Shown in pieces: positions 1-8,108 of a stretch of 64,000 nucleotides of DNA. The DNA is from Mycolicibacterium sediminis (GTDB lineage Bacteria; Actinomycetota; Actinomycetes; Mycobacteriales; Mycobacteriaceae): contig NZ_AP022588.1 of the NCBI RefSeq assembly GCF_010731735.1, positions 1,736,001 to 1,800,000 on the forward strand, given 5' to 3'. Below the pieces are notes generated by a model. It was not told the DNA's origin. It worked only from the letters and a program-made list of their open reading frames with translations, and did no database searches. The position numbers and the translations under genes were made by a program. Position 1 is the stretch's first letter. Each line of letters begins with the position of its first letter.

Positions 1-1002
1 CAGAATTCATATGAGCGACAAGCGGTTTCGCTCACGCACCGATTGCGCGAGGCCATCACCAGCGAGTGTTCGGCCGGCGTGACGGCGTGGCAGTCGGGCG
101 AGACGGCATCTGCCGTGCTGGCCCGTGCGGACACGGCGCTGCGTCGATCGCGACGCAGTGGCCGCAACCGGACGATGCTGGAGTCGGCCCTGCTGCCGTC
201 GATCGCCACGGAGTTGCGGGAGGCCATCGACGCCGGAACGGTGAACGTCCGCTACCAGCCCATCATCTCGCTCGCCGACGGCAGTGTGGTGGCCGTGGAG
301 GCGCTGCTGCGGTGGCAGCCGGTGTCGCGTCCGGACCTGTCGCCCACCGAGGTGGTGCGGCTCGCCGAGGAGAACGACCTCATCGGCGCACTCGACCACT
401 ACGTCCTGCGGCGCGCCTGTCGGGACGCGTGCTGGATGCACGAGCGGTCGGGTGGGGCCGCGATCTCGTTGAGCGTCAACGTCTCCGGGCTCGATCTGGT
501 GCAAAAGGGTTACGCGGCACAGGTGTTCGACACGCTCGGCGAGACCGGTTGGTCCGCGGAGCGTCTGGTGCTCGAGGTCACCGAGACCGTGGTCGACGGC
601 GACCGCCCCTCGTCCATCGCCGCCCTCTCCGAGCTGCGTGCCGGCGGTGTCCGCATCGCCATCGACGACTTCGGCACCGGCTACTCGTCGCTCGGCAGGC
701 TGCAGGGGCTGCCCAGCGACTTCCTGAAGCTCGACGCCTCGTTCGTGGCGGCGGTCACCGAGGCGGGCGATCCGCCGCCGCTGCTCACCGCCGTTGCCGC
801 ACTGGCCCATGCGCTGCACCTGCCGGTCGTCGCCGAGGGCGTCGAGACACCGCGTCAGCGGTCGGCCCTGGTGCGACTGGGGATCGACATGGCGCAGGGC
901 TTCTACTTCGGCCGCCCGCAGGCGCCGGGCGATCTCGTCGAGGTGTTCTTTCCCGCGGCCTCTGCCGCGGCCACCGACTCGGCTGCCCATCCGCGGCGCT
1001 GA
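1..1002 (+). CDS. GGDEF-EAL cyclic-di-GMP phosphodiesterase, 3' part (5' end outside window)
   Basis: The frame is open from the first base of the window, so the gene starts upstream; a TTG at 43 is only an internal codon. The first 50 or so residues resemble the end of a GGDEF domain (ADTALRRSRRSGRNR). The rest is an EAL domain that hydrolyses cyclic di-GMP. Visible EAL signatures are VEALLRW (the EAL triad), a conserved Asn in NVSGLDL, LEVTET, DDFGTGYSSL, KLDASFV in place of the usual KID, VAEGVET, and AQGFYFGRP. The metal-binding Glu and Asp residues appear intact, so the EAL half is probably catalytic. Whether the GGDEF half is active cannot be judged here. The domain call is firm; the full architecture is unknown. 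Confidence 0.9.
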   Translation, partial: QNSYERQAVSLTHRLREAITSECSAGVTAWQSGETASAVLARADTALRRSRRSGRNRTMLESALLPSIATELREAIDAGTVNVRYQPIISLADGSVVAVEALLRWQPVSRPDLSPTEVVRLAEENDLIGALDHYVLRRACRDACWMHERSGGAAISLSVNVSGLDLVQKGYAAQVFDTLGETGWSAERLVLEVTETVVDGDRPSSIAALSELRAGGVRIAIDDFGTGYSSLGRLQGLPSDFLKLDASFVAAVTEAGDPPPLLTAVAALAHALHLPVVAEGVETPRQRSALVRLGIDMAQGFYFGRPQAPGDLVEVFFPAASAAATDSAAHPRR

Positions 1003-1112
1003 CGGATTCCCGCACCCGTCACCCCCAGCTAGCCGCAATGCCGGGAATCCTTCGGCTCAATAGCGTTGATGGCGTCGGCCACCGTGGTCGGCACGAGTCC
1101 TTGGGAGAGACG

Positions 1113-1982
1113 ATGACGACAGTGGGATCGGTGACGGTGGGCATCGTCGGCGTGGGCGACATGGGCTCGGAGATGGTGCCGCACCTGGTGGCGGCGGGAC
1201 ACCCGGTGGTGGCCTACGACCGGGACGCCGGGCGCCTGGACGCGGCCGTCGCCGCGGGAGCAAAGGCTGCCGGGACCGCGGCCGAGGCCGCCGAGCGGGC
1301 CGACGTCGTCGTGAGTCTCGTGATGTCGCAGGACATTCCGGCCGCACACTTCGGCAGCGAGGGCATCCTCGCCGGATTGCGTGCCGGCTCGGTCCTGGTC
1401 ATCGGATCGACGACCACGCCGGCCATGATCGACGCCGTGCTCGAGCGAGCCGATCCCTCCGTGTCCGTCGTGGACGCGCCCATCGTCGGCGGCGTGCGAT
1501 ACGCCCGCGAGGCGGCGGTGACGTTCCTGCTCGGCGGTGAACCCGACGCCGCAGAGCGTGCTGCCGGCGTGCTGTCCGTCCTGGGCAAGGTGGAGCGCGT
1601 TGGTCCGGTCGGCTCGGGCGTCCGATACAAGCTGATCACCAACGCCTTCGTCATGGCGGCGGAGGTGGGACTGCGGGAGGCGCTCGATCTGACCGATCAG
1701 CTCGGCGGGACCTACGACACCGCGCTACGGCTCTTCCAGATCGGCCCGATGGCGGCGGTGGTGAAGCGCGCGCTCGACGAATCGAACCCGCGCCCGCTGC
1801 GCGGATCTGCCGAGGACTTCGACACCCTGCTGTCGGTCGTCGACGATCCCGGACTCCTCCCGATCTCGGCGGCGGGTCGGGATCGGTTGTGGGCGGCGGT
1901 GAACGCCGACCCCGGCCACGAGCCGATGTTCGCCGAACTGACGCGTCACTCGACCGCGCTGGATGCATTCCGCTCGCGCTGA
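1113..1982 (+). CDS. NAD(P)-dependent beta-hydroxyacid dehydrogenase (3-hydroxyisobutyrate / 6-phosphogluconate dehydrogenase-like)
   Basis: A 289-residue protein with an N-terminal Rossmann motif GIVGVGDMGSEM at about residues 9-20. It is followed by the family pattern of a GSTTTP segment and a DAPIVGG substrate-binding segment, then an all-helical C-terminal half. The family oxidises beta-hydroxyacids such as 3-hydroxyisobutyrate or tartronate semialdehyde. The catalytic Lys region reads RYKLITNAFVMAA, close to the family's GxxxKxxNN but with only one of the two Asn. The ATG at 1113 is chosen because GGGAGAG lies just upstream; the same frame is open further upstream as a shadow of the EAL gene. 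A LysR-type gene begins 20 bases after the stop. The exact substrate is not predictable. Confidence 0.85.
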   Translation: MTTVGSVTVGIVGVGDMGSEMVPHLVAAGHPVVAYDRDAGRLDAAVAAGAKAAGTAAEAAERADVVVSLVMSQDIPAAHFGSEGILAGLRAGSVLVIGSTTTPAMIDAVLERADPSVSVVDAPIVGGVRYAREAAVTFLLGGEPDAAERAAGVLSVLGKVERVGPVGSGVRYKLITNAFVMAAEVGLREALDLTDQLGGTYDTALRLFQIGPMAAVVKRALDESNPRPLRGSAEDFDTLLSVVDDPGLLPISAAGRDRLWAAVNADPGHEPMFAELTRHSTALDAFRSR

Positions 1983-2002
1983 CGTGCCATAACATCGCGA
2001 GC

Positions 2003-2869
2003 GTGGCGCTCGACGCAGAACAACTCGCGGCGCTCGCGGCCGTCGTGGCGGCCGGCTCCTTCGAGGGTGCGGCGGGCACCCTGCACGTGACTCCGTCCGC
2101 GGTGAGCCAGCGCATCAAGGCACTCGAGCAGCGCGTCGGGCAGGTTTTGGTCCGGCGCGAACGGCCCTGCACCGCGACCGCCGCCGGAATCCCGCTGTTG
2201 CGGCTGGCCGCGCAGTCGGCGCTGCTCGAGGCGGAGGTCCTGGCAGAGGTCGGCGGCGACGGCGGTTCGGCACCGCGCGTCGCCCTGGCAGTCAACGCGG
2301 ACTCGATGGCCACCTGGTTCGTTCGGGTCTTCGGCAGTCTGGAGTCGGTGCTGTTCGACGTCCGCATCGAGGATCAGGACCATTCGGCCCGGCTGCTCCG
2401 CGAGGGGGCGACGCTGGGCGCCGTCACCACCGAGCGCACGCCGGTGCCGGGGTGTCGGGTGTACCCGCTGGGTGTGATGCGCTACGTCGCGGCGGCGTCG
2501 GCACCGTTCGCCGAACGGTGCTTCCCCGACGGGTTCACCGCCCGCGCTGCGGCGCTCGCCCCGAACGTCGCGTGGAACCGGGACGACGCGCTGCAGCACC
2601 TGTTCCTCCGGAGGGCGTTCCGGCGGCCGATCGACCCGCCGACGCACTACGTGCCCTCGGCGGAGGGCTTCGCCGCGGCAGTCCGGTCCGGCGTGGGGTG
2701 GGGGATGTTCCCCGAGTCTCTGGCCGACGCGGACGCCCGACTCCGGCCCATTTCGGACGTTCACCTGGACGTGCCGCTGTTCTGGCAGTGCTGGAAGCTC
2801 GACAGCCCGCTGGTCGCACGCATCACCGATGCGGTCTGCACCGCAGCGGCCGCCGCACTGAGACGGTAG
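2003..2869 (+). CDS. LysR-family transcriptional regulator, ArgP/LysG type (Rv1985c-like)
   Basis: A 288-residue LysR regulator. The N-terminal helix-turn-helix is typical of the ArgP/LysG subfamily (LAALAAVVAAGSF, then TPSAVSQRIKALEQ), and the effector domain carries the signature segments VNADSMATWF and IEDQDHSARLLREG. By recollection it closely resembles M. tuberculosis Rv1985c, which controls a divergent lysE basic-amino-acid exporter. No lysE is present here; the neighbour is the dehydrogenase 20 bases upstream on the same strand, so its target is unclear. The GTG start at 2003 gives the usual family N-terminus; the frame stays open further upstream but would add unrelated residues. Confidence 0.87.
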   Translation: MALDAEQLAALAAVVAAGSFEGAAGTLHVTPSAVSQRIKALEQRVGQVLVRRERPCTATAAGIPLLRLAAQSALLEAEVLAEVGGDGGSAPRVALAVNADSMATWFVRVFGSLESVLFDVRIEDQDHSARLLREGATLGAVTTERTPVPGCRVYPLGVMRYVAAASAPFAERCFPDGFTARAAALAPNVAWNRDDALQHLFLRRAFRRPIDPPTHYVPSAEGFAAAVRSGVGWGMFPESLADADARLRPISDVHLDVPLFWQCWKLDSPLVARITDAVCTAAAAALRR

Positions 2870-2935
2870 ACACCCGCTTCTCTTCGTGATCTGTGAGCCA
2901 CGTCGCAGACTGTGGCAATGCGCCCCTGATACCGT

Positions 2936-2970
2936 GAGTGAACACTCGTACACCAAACGTGACGGTGTAC
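2936..2970. promoter_or_regulatory. Candidate TetR operators upstream of the TetR gene
   Basis: Two adjacent inverted repeats lie 26-60 bases before the TetR start codon: GAGTG-aa-CACTC (2936-2947), directly followed by GTACACC and GGTGTAC (2948-2954 and 2964-2970) around a 9-base spacer. Placement suggests autoregulation by the TetR protein encoded downstream (inference). No second copy of either motif was noticed at the desaturase or reductase genes. Confidence 0.5.
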
Positions 2971-2995
2971 GTCCACGATCGACGGAGGTGCGCGC

Positions 2996-3697
2996 ATGGC
3001 AACGACGATCGACCGTGGCGGTGACAAGCGCCGTCAGACGAGGTCCGTCGCGACCCGTCGACGCATCCTCGACTCAGCCGTCAGGCTGTTCGCCCGGCAG
3101 GGCTACTCCTACACCGGCACCAGCGAGATCATCGCGAACTCGGGCATGACCGGGGGCGCGTTCTACCACCACTTCGACGGCAAGGAATCGGTGGCGGAGG
3201 CCATCCTCGTCGAGACCAACGCAAAGGTGCACCACGCCTACACGTCCGCCGACGACGGCGGGTCGGCACTCGAAGCCGTCATCCGGGGCACGTTCGCCGT
3301 GGCATATCTGCACGTGAACGACGCGGGCGCGCGGGTCAGCTCGCAGCTGATGGAGACCGTCGGCCGGGCGACCGGACACTCGGCGCGGCACTTCGACGCC
3401 TGGACCGATGCGATAGGAGCCCAACTGCGGCTCGGTCAGGCACAGGGCGACGTGCGCGGCGACGTGGATCCGGAGGGCGTCGGCCGCTCCATCGCCAGTG
3501 CGGCCTACGGCGTCTGGGCGGTTGCGAGCTTCGGGACCAACCCGTCCGACCTCGTCGACCGGCTCGCCGCCGTCTGGGACGTGATCCTGCAGGGGATCGT
3601 CGTCGCCGACGTCGCCGCCTACTTCCGCGGCTACCTGTTCGGCGAGGGCCGCCAGTTCGATTCTGCTCGACTGGCGGCGCCCCACCGCGCTGGGTGA
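2996..3697 (+). CDS. TetR-family transcriptional regulator
   Basis: A 233-residue protein with a TetR DNA-binding domain at about residues 18-65 (TRRRILDSAVRLFARQGY, then IIANSGMTGGAFYHHF) and a variable all-helical ligand domain. The ATG at 2996 has GGAGGTG 6 bases upstream. It is convergent with the desaturase/ferredoxin reductase pair, from which only 31 bases separate it. A role in lipid desaturation control is possible from position but not shown by sequence. The inverted repeats just upstream fit an autoregulatory site. Confidence 0.88.
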   Translation: MATTIDRGGDKRRQTRSVATRRRILDSAVRLFARQGYSYTGTSEIIANSGMTGGAFYHHFDGKESVAEAILVETNAKVHHAYTSADDGGSALEAVIRGTFAVAYLHVNDAGARVSSQLMETVGRATGHSARHFDAWTDAIGAQLRLGQAQGDVRGDVDPEGVGRSIASAAYGVWAVASFGTNPSDLVDRLAAVWDVILQGIVVADVAAYFRGYLFGEGRQFDSARLAAPHRAG

Positions 3698-3698
3698 A

Positions 3699-3713
3699 CG
3701 TCCGTTCCGGACG
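3699..3713. terminator. Short hairpin between convergent TetR and desaturase genes
   Basis: CGTCCG-ttc-CGGACG is a perfect 6-bp stem with a 3-base loop starting two bases after the TetR stop. It lies within the 31-base gap between convergent stops and has no T run on either strand. A bidirectional hairpin terminator of the mycobacterial T-poor kind is plausible. Confidence 0.45.
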
Positions 3714-3728
3714 GGGACCGGAAGCGGG

Positions 3729-4958
3729 CTACGCCGCGCTGCTGCTCTGCAGCTCCCGCATCGCGGTACGCAGCCCCCGACGCCGACCCGTTTCGGGGTC
3801 GACCTGGCCGAGTCGCAGGTGGCGGACCTGAGCGAACTTCCGCTCCGAGTTCGTCTCGGGAGCGTTGTCGGACGTCCCCTTCAGGAAGCGGTCCGGCAGC
3901 GCAAGCTTGGCGATGGTGACGAACGACTGCTTGTACTGCCGCAGGATCGGACCCGTCGTGTAGGGCAGGTCGTACTTCTCGCACAGCGCCCGCACCCGGA
4001 CCGCGATCTCGGCGTACCGATTGCTCGGCAGGTCGGGGAACATGTGGTGTTCGATCTGGTAGCACAGGTTGCCGCTCATGAAGGCCATCACCGGGCCGGC
4101 GTTGAAGTTGGCGCTGCCGAGCATCTGGCGCAGGTACCACTCGGCCTGCGTCTCGTTCTCGAACTCCTCCTGCGTGAACTTCTCCGCGCCATCGGGGAAG
4201 TGGCCGCAGAAGATCACCATGTAGGACCAGTAGTTGCGGATCAGGTTCGCGACCGCGTTCGCCCCGAGGGTGTGCTTCCACCCCGGTCCGGCGAGCGCCG
4301 GGAACACGACGTAGTCCTTGCCGACCTGCTTGCCGACCTTCTTGCCGATGATCTTCAGGTCCTTGCGGACCTCGGCCATCGACTTGTCACCCTTGCGCCA
4401 CTTCGTGGTCTCGACCCCGTGCAGCGCGACGCCCCACTCGAAGAGGGTGCCCAGCAGCACGTTGTAGATCGGGTTGCCGATCATCCACTTCTCCCACCGC
4501 TGGTCGCGGGTGAGACGCATGATGCCGTAACCGATGTCGTCGTCCAGGCCGACGATGTTGGTGTACTTGTGGTGGATGAAGTTGTGCGACTTCTTCCAGT
4601 GCTCGGTGGGAGAGGTGGTGTCCCACTCCCACTCGGTCGAGTGGATCTCGGGGTCGTTCATCCAGTCCCACTGACCGTGGGTGATGTTGTGGCCGAGTTC
4701 CATGTTCTCGATGATCTTGCCGGTGCCGAGCATCGCGGTGCCGAGCGTCCACGCCCACTTGTTGCGGCTCGCCATGAGGACGACACGGCTGCCGACCACG
4801 AGGCCGCGCTGCAGCTGGATGGCCCTGCGGATGTAGCGGGCGTCCCGTTCGCCGCGGGACTCCTCGATGTCGGCACGGATGGCGTCGAGTTCGCGGCCGA
4901 GTTCCTCGACGTCCGCTGCGGATAGGTGGGTGTACTGCTTGATGTCACTGATGGCCAT
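3729..4958 (-). CDS. desA3: Membrane acyl-CoA desaturase, DesA3 type (Rv3229c-like)
   Basis: A 409-residue di-iron fatty acyl desaturase. The three histidine boxes are visible: GHNITH at 89-94, HNFIHH at 125-130 and QIEHH at 301-305. By family knowledge, DesA3 introduces the delta-9 double bond into stearoyl-CoA, giving oleate for membrane lipids, with electrons from the Rv3230c reductase. Its partner gene lies immediately upstream, 12 bases away, so the two are surely one operon. In M. tuberculosis this pair sits far from the Rv0269c-Rv0313 interval that surrounds it here, so this is a relocated or second copy. The TetR gene converges on its 3' end. Confidence 0.9.
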   Translation of the reverse strand: MAISDIKQYTHLSAADVEELGRELDAIRADIEESRGERDARYIRRAIQLQRGLVVGSRVVLMASRNKWAWTLGTAMLGTGKIIENMELGHNITHGQWDWMNDPEIHSTEWEWDTTSPTEHWKKSHNFIHHKYTNIVGLDDDIGYGIMRLTRDQRWEKWMIGNPIYNVLLGTLFEWGVALHGVETTKWRKGDKSMAEVRKDLKIIGKKVGKQVGKDYVVFPALAGPGWKHTLGANAVANLIRNYWSYMVIFCGHFPDGAEKFTQEEFENETQAEWYLRQMLGSANFNAGPVMAFMSGNLCYQIEHHMFPDLPSNRYAEIAVRVRALCEKYDLPYTTGPILRQYKQSFVTIAKLALPDRFLKGTSDNAPETNSERKFAQVRHLRLGQVDPETGRRRGLRTAMRELQSSSAA

Positions 4959-4970
4959 GTCGTCGTCGCC

Positions 4971-6101
4971 TTAGATGTCGATGGTGCAGTCGCCGGATGC
5001 GGTGGAGATGCAGGTCTGAATTCGGTCGCCTTCGCCGTGCTCGTTGCCGGATCGGATGTCGCGGACGTAACCCGATTCCAGTGGGAGGACACATGATTGG
5101 CAGATGCCCATGCGGCATCCGAAGGGCATCTGGATGCCCGCGTCCTCACCGGCCTGGAGTATCGAGGTGGCCCCGTCCACCTCGACGGTCTTGTCGGACT
5201 TCTTGAACAGGACGGTGCCGCCCTCGCCGCCCTTGTCGGTGCGCGCGATGGTGAAGCGCTCCAGGTGCAGGCTGTCTCGCACACCGGCCTCGGTCCACGC
5301 CTCCTCGGCCGCGTCCAGCATCTCCGGCGGCCCGCAGGCCCACGCGGACCGGCCGGACCAGTCGCCGACCACGTCGTCGAGTTCCGTGAAGTCGATCTTG
5401 CCCATCTCGGCGGTGAGCTGCAGGTGCAGCCGGTAGTTCGGCTGGTCCTTCTCGAGTGTGCGCAGTTCGTCGTAGAAGATGACGTCCTCGGCGGACCGGG
5501 CGCTGTGGATATGGACGATGTCGGGTGTCTCGCCTCGTGCCTTCAGCGTCCGGAGCATGCCCATGATCGGCGTGATGCCGCTGCCGGCCGAGATGAACAG
5601 GAGCTGCGACGGCGGCGGGTCTGGCAGTGCGAAGTCACCCTTCGGCGACGCCAGTCGGACGATCGTCCCCGGCGTGACACCGTTGACCAGGTGCGTGGAG
5701 AGGAAGCCCTCCGGTGTGGCCTTGACGGTGATGGAGACGTTCTTGCCGTCGGTCTGCGGCACCGACGTCAACGAGTACGACCGCCAGTGCCAGCGTCCGT
5801 CGACGCGCAGTCCGATGCCGAGGTACTGCCCGGGCAGGTAGTTCCCCGAGAAGCCCCAGCCGGGCTTGATGATGACCGTGGCCGAGTCCTCGGTCTCGCG
5901 CCGTACGTCGACGACCACTCCGCGCAGTTCGCGGGCGCTCCACAGCGGGTTGATCAACTTCAGGTAGTCGTCGGGCAGCAGCGGCGTCGTCGCGCGTGCG
6001 GCCAGACCTCTCAGGACGTTCACCTTCGGCGTGGTCGCCGTCTCGACGTCGCGGGCCGGGGCCTCGCTCCAGCGGGTCAAGCCACGCAGTCTGCCGCCCA
6101 T
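4971..6101 (-). CDS. Ferredoxin reductase, FAD / NAD(P)H / 2Fe-2S (Rv3230c-like, desaturase electron donor)
   Basis: A 376-residue three-domain electron transfer protein. The FAD domain carries RSYS at 107-110, the NAD(P)H domain carries [13 protein letters not shown] near 170-182, and the C-terminal plant-type 2Fe-2S domain has ligands C329, C334, C337 and C364. It passes electrons from NADPH to the membrane desaturase encoded next in the operon. Order and orientation match the M. tuberculosis Rv3230c-Rv3229c pair. The start at 6101 gives a normal length. Upstream lies a 229-base divergent region with short palindromes that probably contains its promoter. Confidence 0.9.
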   Translation of the reverse strand: MGGRLRGLTRWSEAPARDVETATTPKVNVLRGLAARATTPLLPDDYLKLINPLWSARELRGVVVDVRRETEDSATVIIKPGWGFSGNYLPGQYLGIGLRVDGRWHWRSYSLTSVPQTDGKNVSITVKATPEGFLSTHLVNGVTPGTIVRLASPKGDFALPDPPPSQLLFISAGSGITPIMGMLRTLKARGETPDIVHIHSARSAEDVIFYDELRTLEKDQPNYRLHLQLTAEMGKIDFTELDDVVGDWSGRSAWACGPPEMLDAAEEAWTEAGVRDSLHLERFTIARTDKGGEGGTVLFKKSDKTVEVDGATSILQAGEDAGIQMPFGCRMGICQSCVLPLESGYVRDIRSGNEHGEGDRIQTCISTASGDCTIDI

Positions 6102-6330
6102 GTGGCGCCACCTTTCATCGGGGCGCCGTCACGACGCTGACTCCAGAGTGCCCCAAGTCACACGCCGTGACACCTGGATCCGGAGAACATATGTGACCAA
6201 TGTTTTCGCAGGTGAGATATGAAATCGTCGCCGCCGTCGCGCGGGGCCGCGGGAGGGGCCGGACGGGCCGGTGGGAGGGCCCCGTTCCCCGACGATGCGG
6301 CGACGACGGTCGACGGCGCACAGTGGTGGC
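6102..6330. promoter_or_regulatory. Divergent intergenic region between the reductase and glyoxalase-fold genes
   Basis: Two symmetric elements are visible: GTCAC-acgcc-GTGAC (6157-6171) and the perfect 8-bp palindrome ACATATGT (6187-6194), in a locally AT-richer stretch near 6185-6230. They are candidate regulator sites for the desaturase operon and/or the glyoxalase pair. No convincing -35/-10 pair is claimed. Confidence 0.3.
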
Positions 6331-6762
6331 ATGACGGTTCTCGACTCACCCATCCCGCGCTTCCACCTCGCCGTGCCCGTGGACGACCTGGGCCGTGCCC
6401 AGCAATTTTACGGTGACGTGCTCGGCCTCGAACGGGGACGCAGCGCCGACGCGTGGATCGACTGGGATCTCGCGGGGCACCAGCTCGTCACGCACCTCGC
6501 ACCCACCGCGGTGGAGCGGACGCACAACCCGGTCGACGGCCATGACGTCCCCGTGCCGCACTTCGGGCTGATCCTGACCGTCGAGAGGTTTCACGCGCTC
6601 GCCGATCGGTTACGCACGGCAGATGTCGACTTCGTCATCGAGCCCTACGTACGATTCGAAGGTCAGCCGGGTGAGCAGTGGACCATGTTCCTGCGCGACC
6701 CCGCTGGAAACGCGTTGGAGTTCAAGGCCTTCGGCGACGACTCGCAGGTCTTCGCATCATGA
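6331..6762 (+). CDS. VOC (glyoxalase / dioxygenase fold) family protein
   Basis: A 143-residue single vicinal-oxygen-chelate protein with two beta-alpha-beta-beta-beta modules. It starts RFHLAVPVDDLGRAQQFYGDVLGL and ends with the classic FLRDPAGNALEFKAF segment. Candidate metal ligands are H in FHLAVP, H in VPHFGL and E in LEFKAF. This fold serves glyoxalases, dioxygenases and antibiotic-resistance proteins, so no reaction is assigned. The ATG at 6331 is preferred over the longer frame because it puts the first beta strand at the N-terminus. The stop overlaps the next start by four bases (ATGA), so the pair is translationally coupled. Confidence 0.8.
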   Translation: MTVLDSPIPRFHLAVPVDDLGRAQQFYGDVLGLERGRSADAWIDWDLAGHQLVTHLAPTAVERTHNPVDGHDVPVPHFGLILTVERFHALADRLRTADVDFVIEPYVRFEGQPGEQWTMFLRDPAGNALEFKAFGDDSQVFAS

Positions 6763-7421
6763 GTAGGCGGATCGTGATCGCCGGCGGCCACGGGAAGATC
6801 GCCTTGCTGCTGGAGCGGTTGCTCGCCGACCGGGGTGACTCGGTGGCCGGTCTCATTCGCAACCCGGATCACCGGACGGACCTCGAGGCGGCGGGCGCAG
6901 AGGCCCTCGTCGTCGATTTGGAGAAGTCGTCGGTCGACGACGTGGCGGCGCTCCTCGAGGGCGCCGACGCCGTGGTGTTCGCCGCAGGTGCGGGGCCGGG
7001 TAGCAGCATCGAGAGGAAGCAGACCGTCGATCGCGACGGAGCGATCCTGCTGGCCGATGCCGCGGTCGCCGCGGGAGTCCGGCGGTACGTGATGGTGTCG
7101 GCGATCGGCGCCGACGAACCCACGGACGATCAGGACGAGGTGTTCGCCGCCTACCTCGAGGCGAAGTCGGCGGCCGATGCGAACGTCCGGCAGCGCGCCG
7201 AATTGTCGACGACGATCGTGCGACCCGGTGGGCTGACCGACGACGGCGGAACCGGTCGGGTGACTGCGGCGACCAAGACCGAGAGGGGCAGCATTCCCCG
7301 AGCGGACGTCGCCGCCGTACTGGCGGAATTGGTGTCGGGCGATGCGGCGGCAGGGGTCACGTTCGAGTTGATCGGTGGTGACACCCCGGTCGCCGAGGCC
7401 GTCGCAGGACTTACCGGCTGA
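6759..7421 (+). CDS. NAD(P)H-binding atypical short-chain dehydrogenase-like protein
   Basis: A 220-residue Rossmann-fold protein of the NAD(P)H-binding (NmrA/atypical SDR) type. The nucleotide motif IAGGHGKIALLLERLL occupies the N-terminus, with VVFAAGAGP in the middle and a short C-terminal domain. Relatives act as reductases, epimerases or redox sensors. The classical YxxxK pair is not obvious; a possible equivalent is in YLEAKSAAD. The ATG at 6759 overlaps the stop of the glyoxalase-fold gene, which favours this start over the longer open frame. No specific substrate can be given. Confidence 0.82.
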   Translation: MSRRIVIAGGHGKIALLLERLLADRGDSVAGLIRNPDHRTDLEAAGAEALVVDLEKSSVDDVAALLEGADAVVFAAGAGPGSSIERKQTVDRDGAILLADAAVAAGVRRYVMVSAIGADEPTDDQDEVFAAYLEAKSAADANVRQRAELSTTIVRPGGLTDDGGTGRVTAATKTERGSIPRADVAAVLAELVSGDAAAGVTFELIGGDTPVAEAVAGLTG

Positions 7422-7526
7422 GGCCGATCAGGCCGGGTGGCCGGCGGTTGCGGGGTGCCTGCGGCGACCGCGCAGCAGATGGGCGAGCCAACGAACGTCA
7501 AGCAACATCGTCGTGATTCCTCTCGA

Positions 7527-7982
7527 CTAAGCGGATTTGGTGAGCATGGGGAGGAGTCGACGGCGTTCGTCGGCGACGTCCGAGAAGTGGTGCAGCGCTT
7601 CGGGAACCGAGTGCGCGACGGGCAGGTCCGGGTCTTGGGCGTGCACGCGCAGGATGTGCGTCAGCGCCTCGCCCGCGACGAGCGACCATTCGACGCCGGC
7701 GGCGAAGCAGGCGTCGTCGATCGCGTCGAGCAGGGCGATGCCTGCCTTGGCGAACGACTCCACGCCGGTGAGGTCGAGGACGAAGGCCTTCTCGGGGATG
7801 ACGCAGTGCCGAGCCCGATCGCTGAGGCACTCGACGTTGGTCTGGTCGATGAATCCACTGACCGTCATGACCGATGCGAGCTGCTTGCAGAGGGTATGAA
7901 CCTCGGCACCCTTGCAGTCGATCGTCGGATTGCCGTACCGGAACGGGGATTTCGAAGCCGGCATCCGGGTGGTGGTACCCAT
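7527..7982 (-). CDS. STAS-domain protein (anti-sigma factor antagonist-like) lacking the phosphorylated Ser
   Basis: A 151-residue protein with a STAS fold; the diagnostic strand-helix segment is AFVLDLTGVESFAKAGIALLDAI. Classical SpoIIAA/RsbV antagonists have a DSSG-type motif whose Ser is phosphorylated by the anti-sigma kinase; here the position reads AKAG, so phospho-switching through that residue is not possible. An N-terminal extension of about 35 residues precedes the fold. The ATG at 7982 has GAAGGGAGA upstream. The gene lies downstream of polD2 on the same strand but 126 bases away. A role as a non-phosphorylated partner or stress regulator is inference. Confidence 0.7.
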   Translation of the reverse strand: MGTTTRMPASKSPFRYGNPTIDCKGAEVHTLCKQLASVMTVSGFIDQTNVECLSDRARHCVIPEKAFVLDLTGVESFAKAGIALLDAIDDACFAAGVEWSLVAGEALTHILRVHAQDPDLPVAHSVPEALHHFSDVADERRRLLPMLTKSA

Positions 7983-8108
7983 GAGCGGTCTCCCTTCGAT
8001 ACTTGGTCGGGGGCGGCTGTACGCCTACGTACGTGCCCGATGTCCTCGACGTAGTACCGAAGTTATGCAGCAGACATAAGGTCCTGGGGAGTCAGCACTA
8101 AATAGTTG
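7983..8108. promoter_or_regulatory. Intergenic region between polD2 and the STAS gene
   Basis: These 126 bases are AT-richer than the surroundings. They hold TTATG and CATAA arms (8063-8067 and 8075-8079) around a 7-base spacer, and the palindrome ACGTACGT near 8027-8034. They probably hold the STAS promoter, with a possible operator; no sigma-specific promoter is claimed. Confidence 0.3.

Noticed and set aside
7..1038. Long minus-strand open frame opposite the EAL gene
   Set aside because: Arg/Gly/Ala-rich composition with no family pattern; a high-GC shadow of a clear EAL protein.
3819..4925. 368-residue plus-strand open frame within desA3
   Set aside because: Antisense shadow of a desaturase with all three histidine boxes; no start signal and shadow-like composition.
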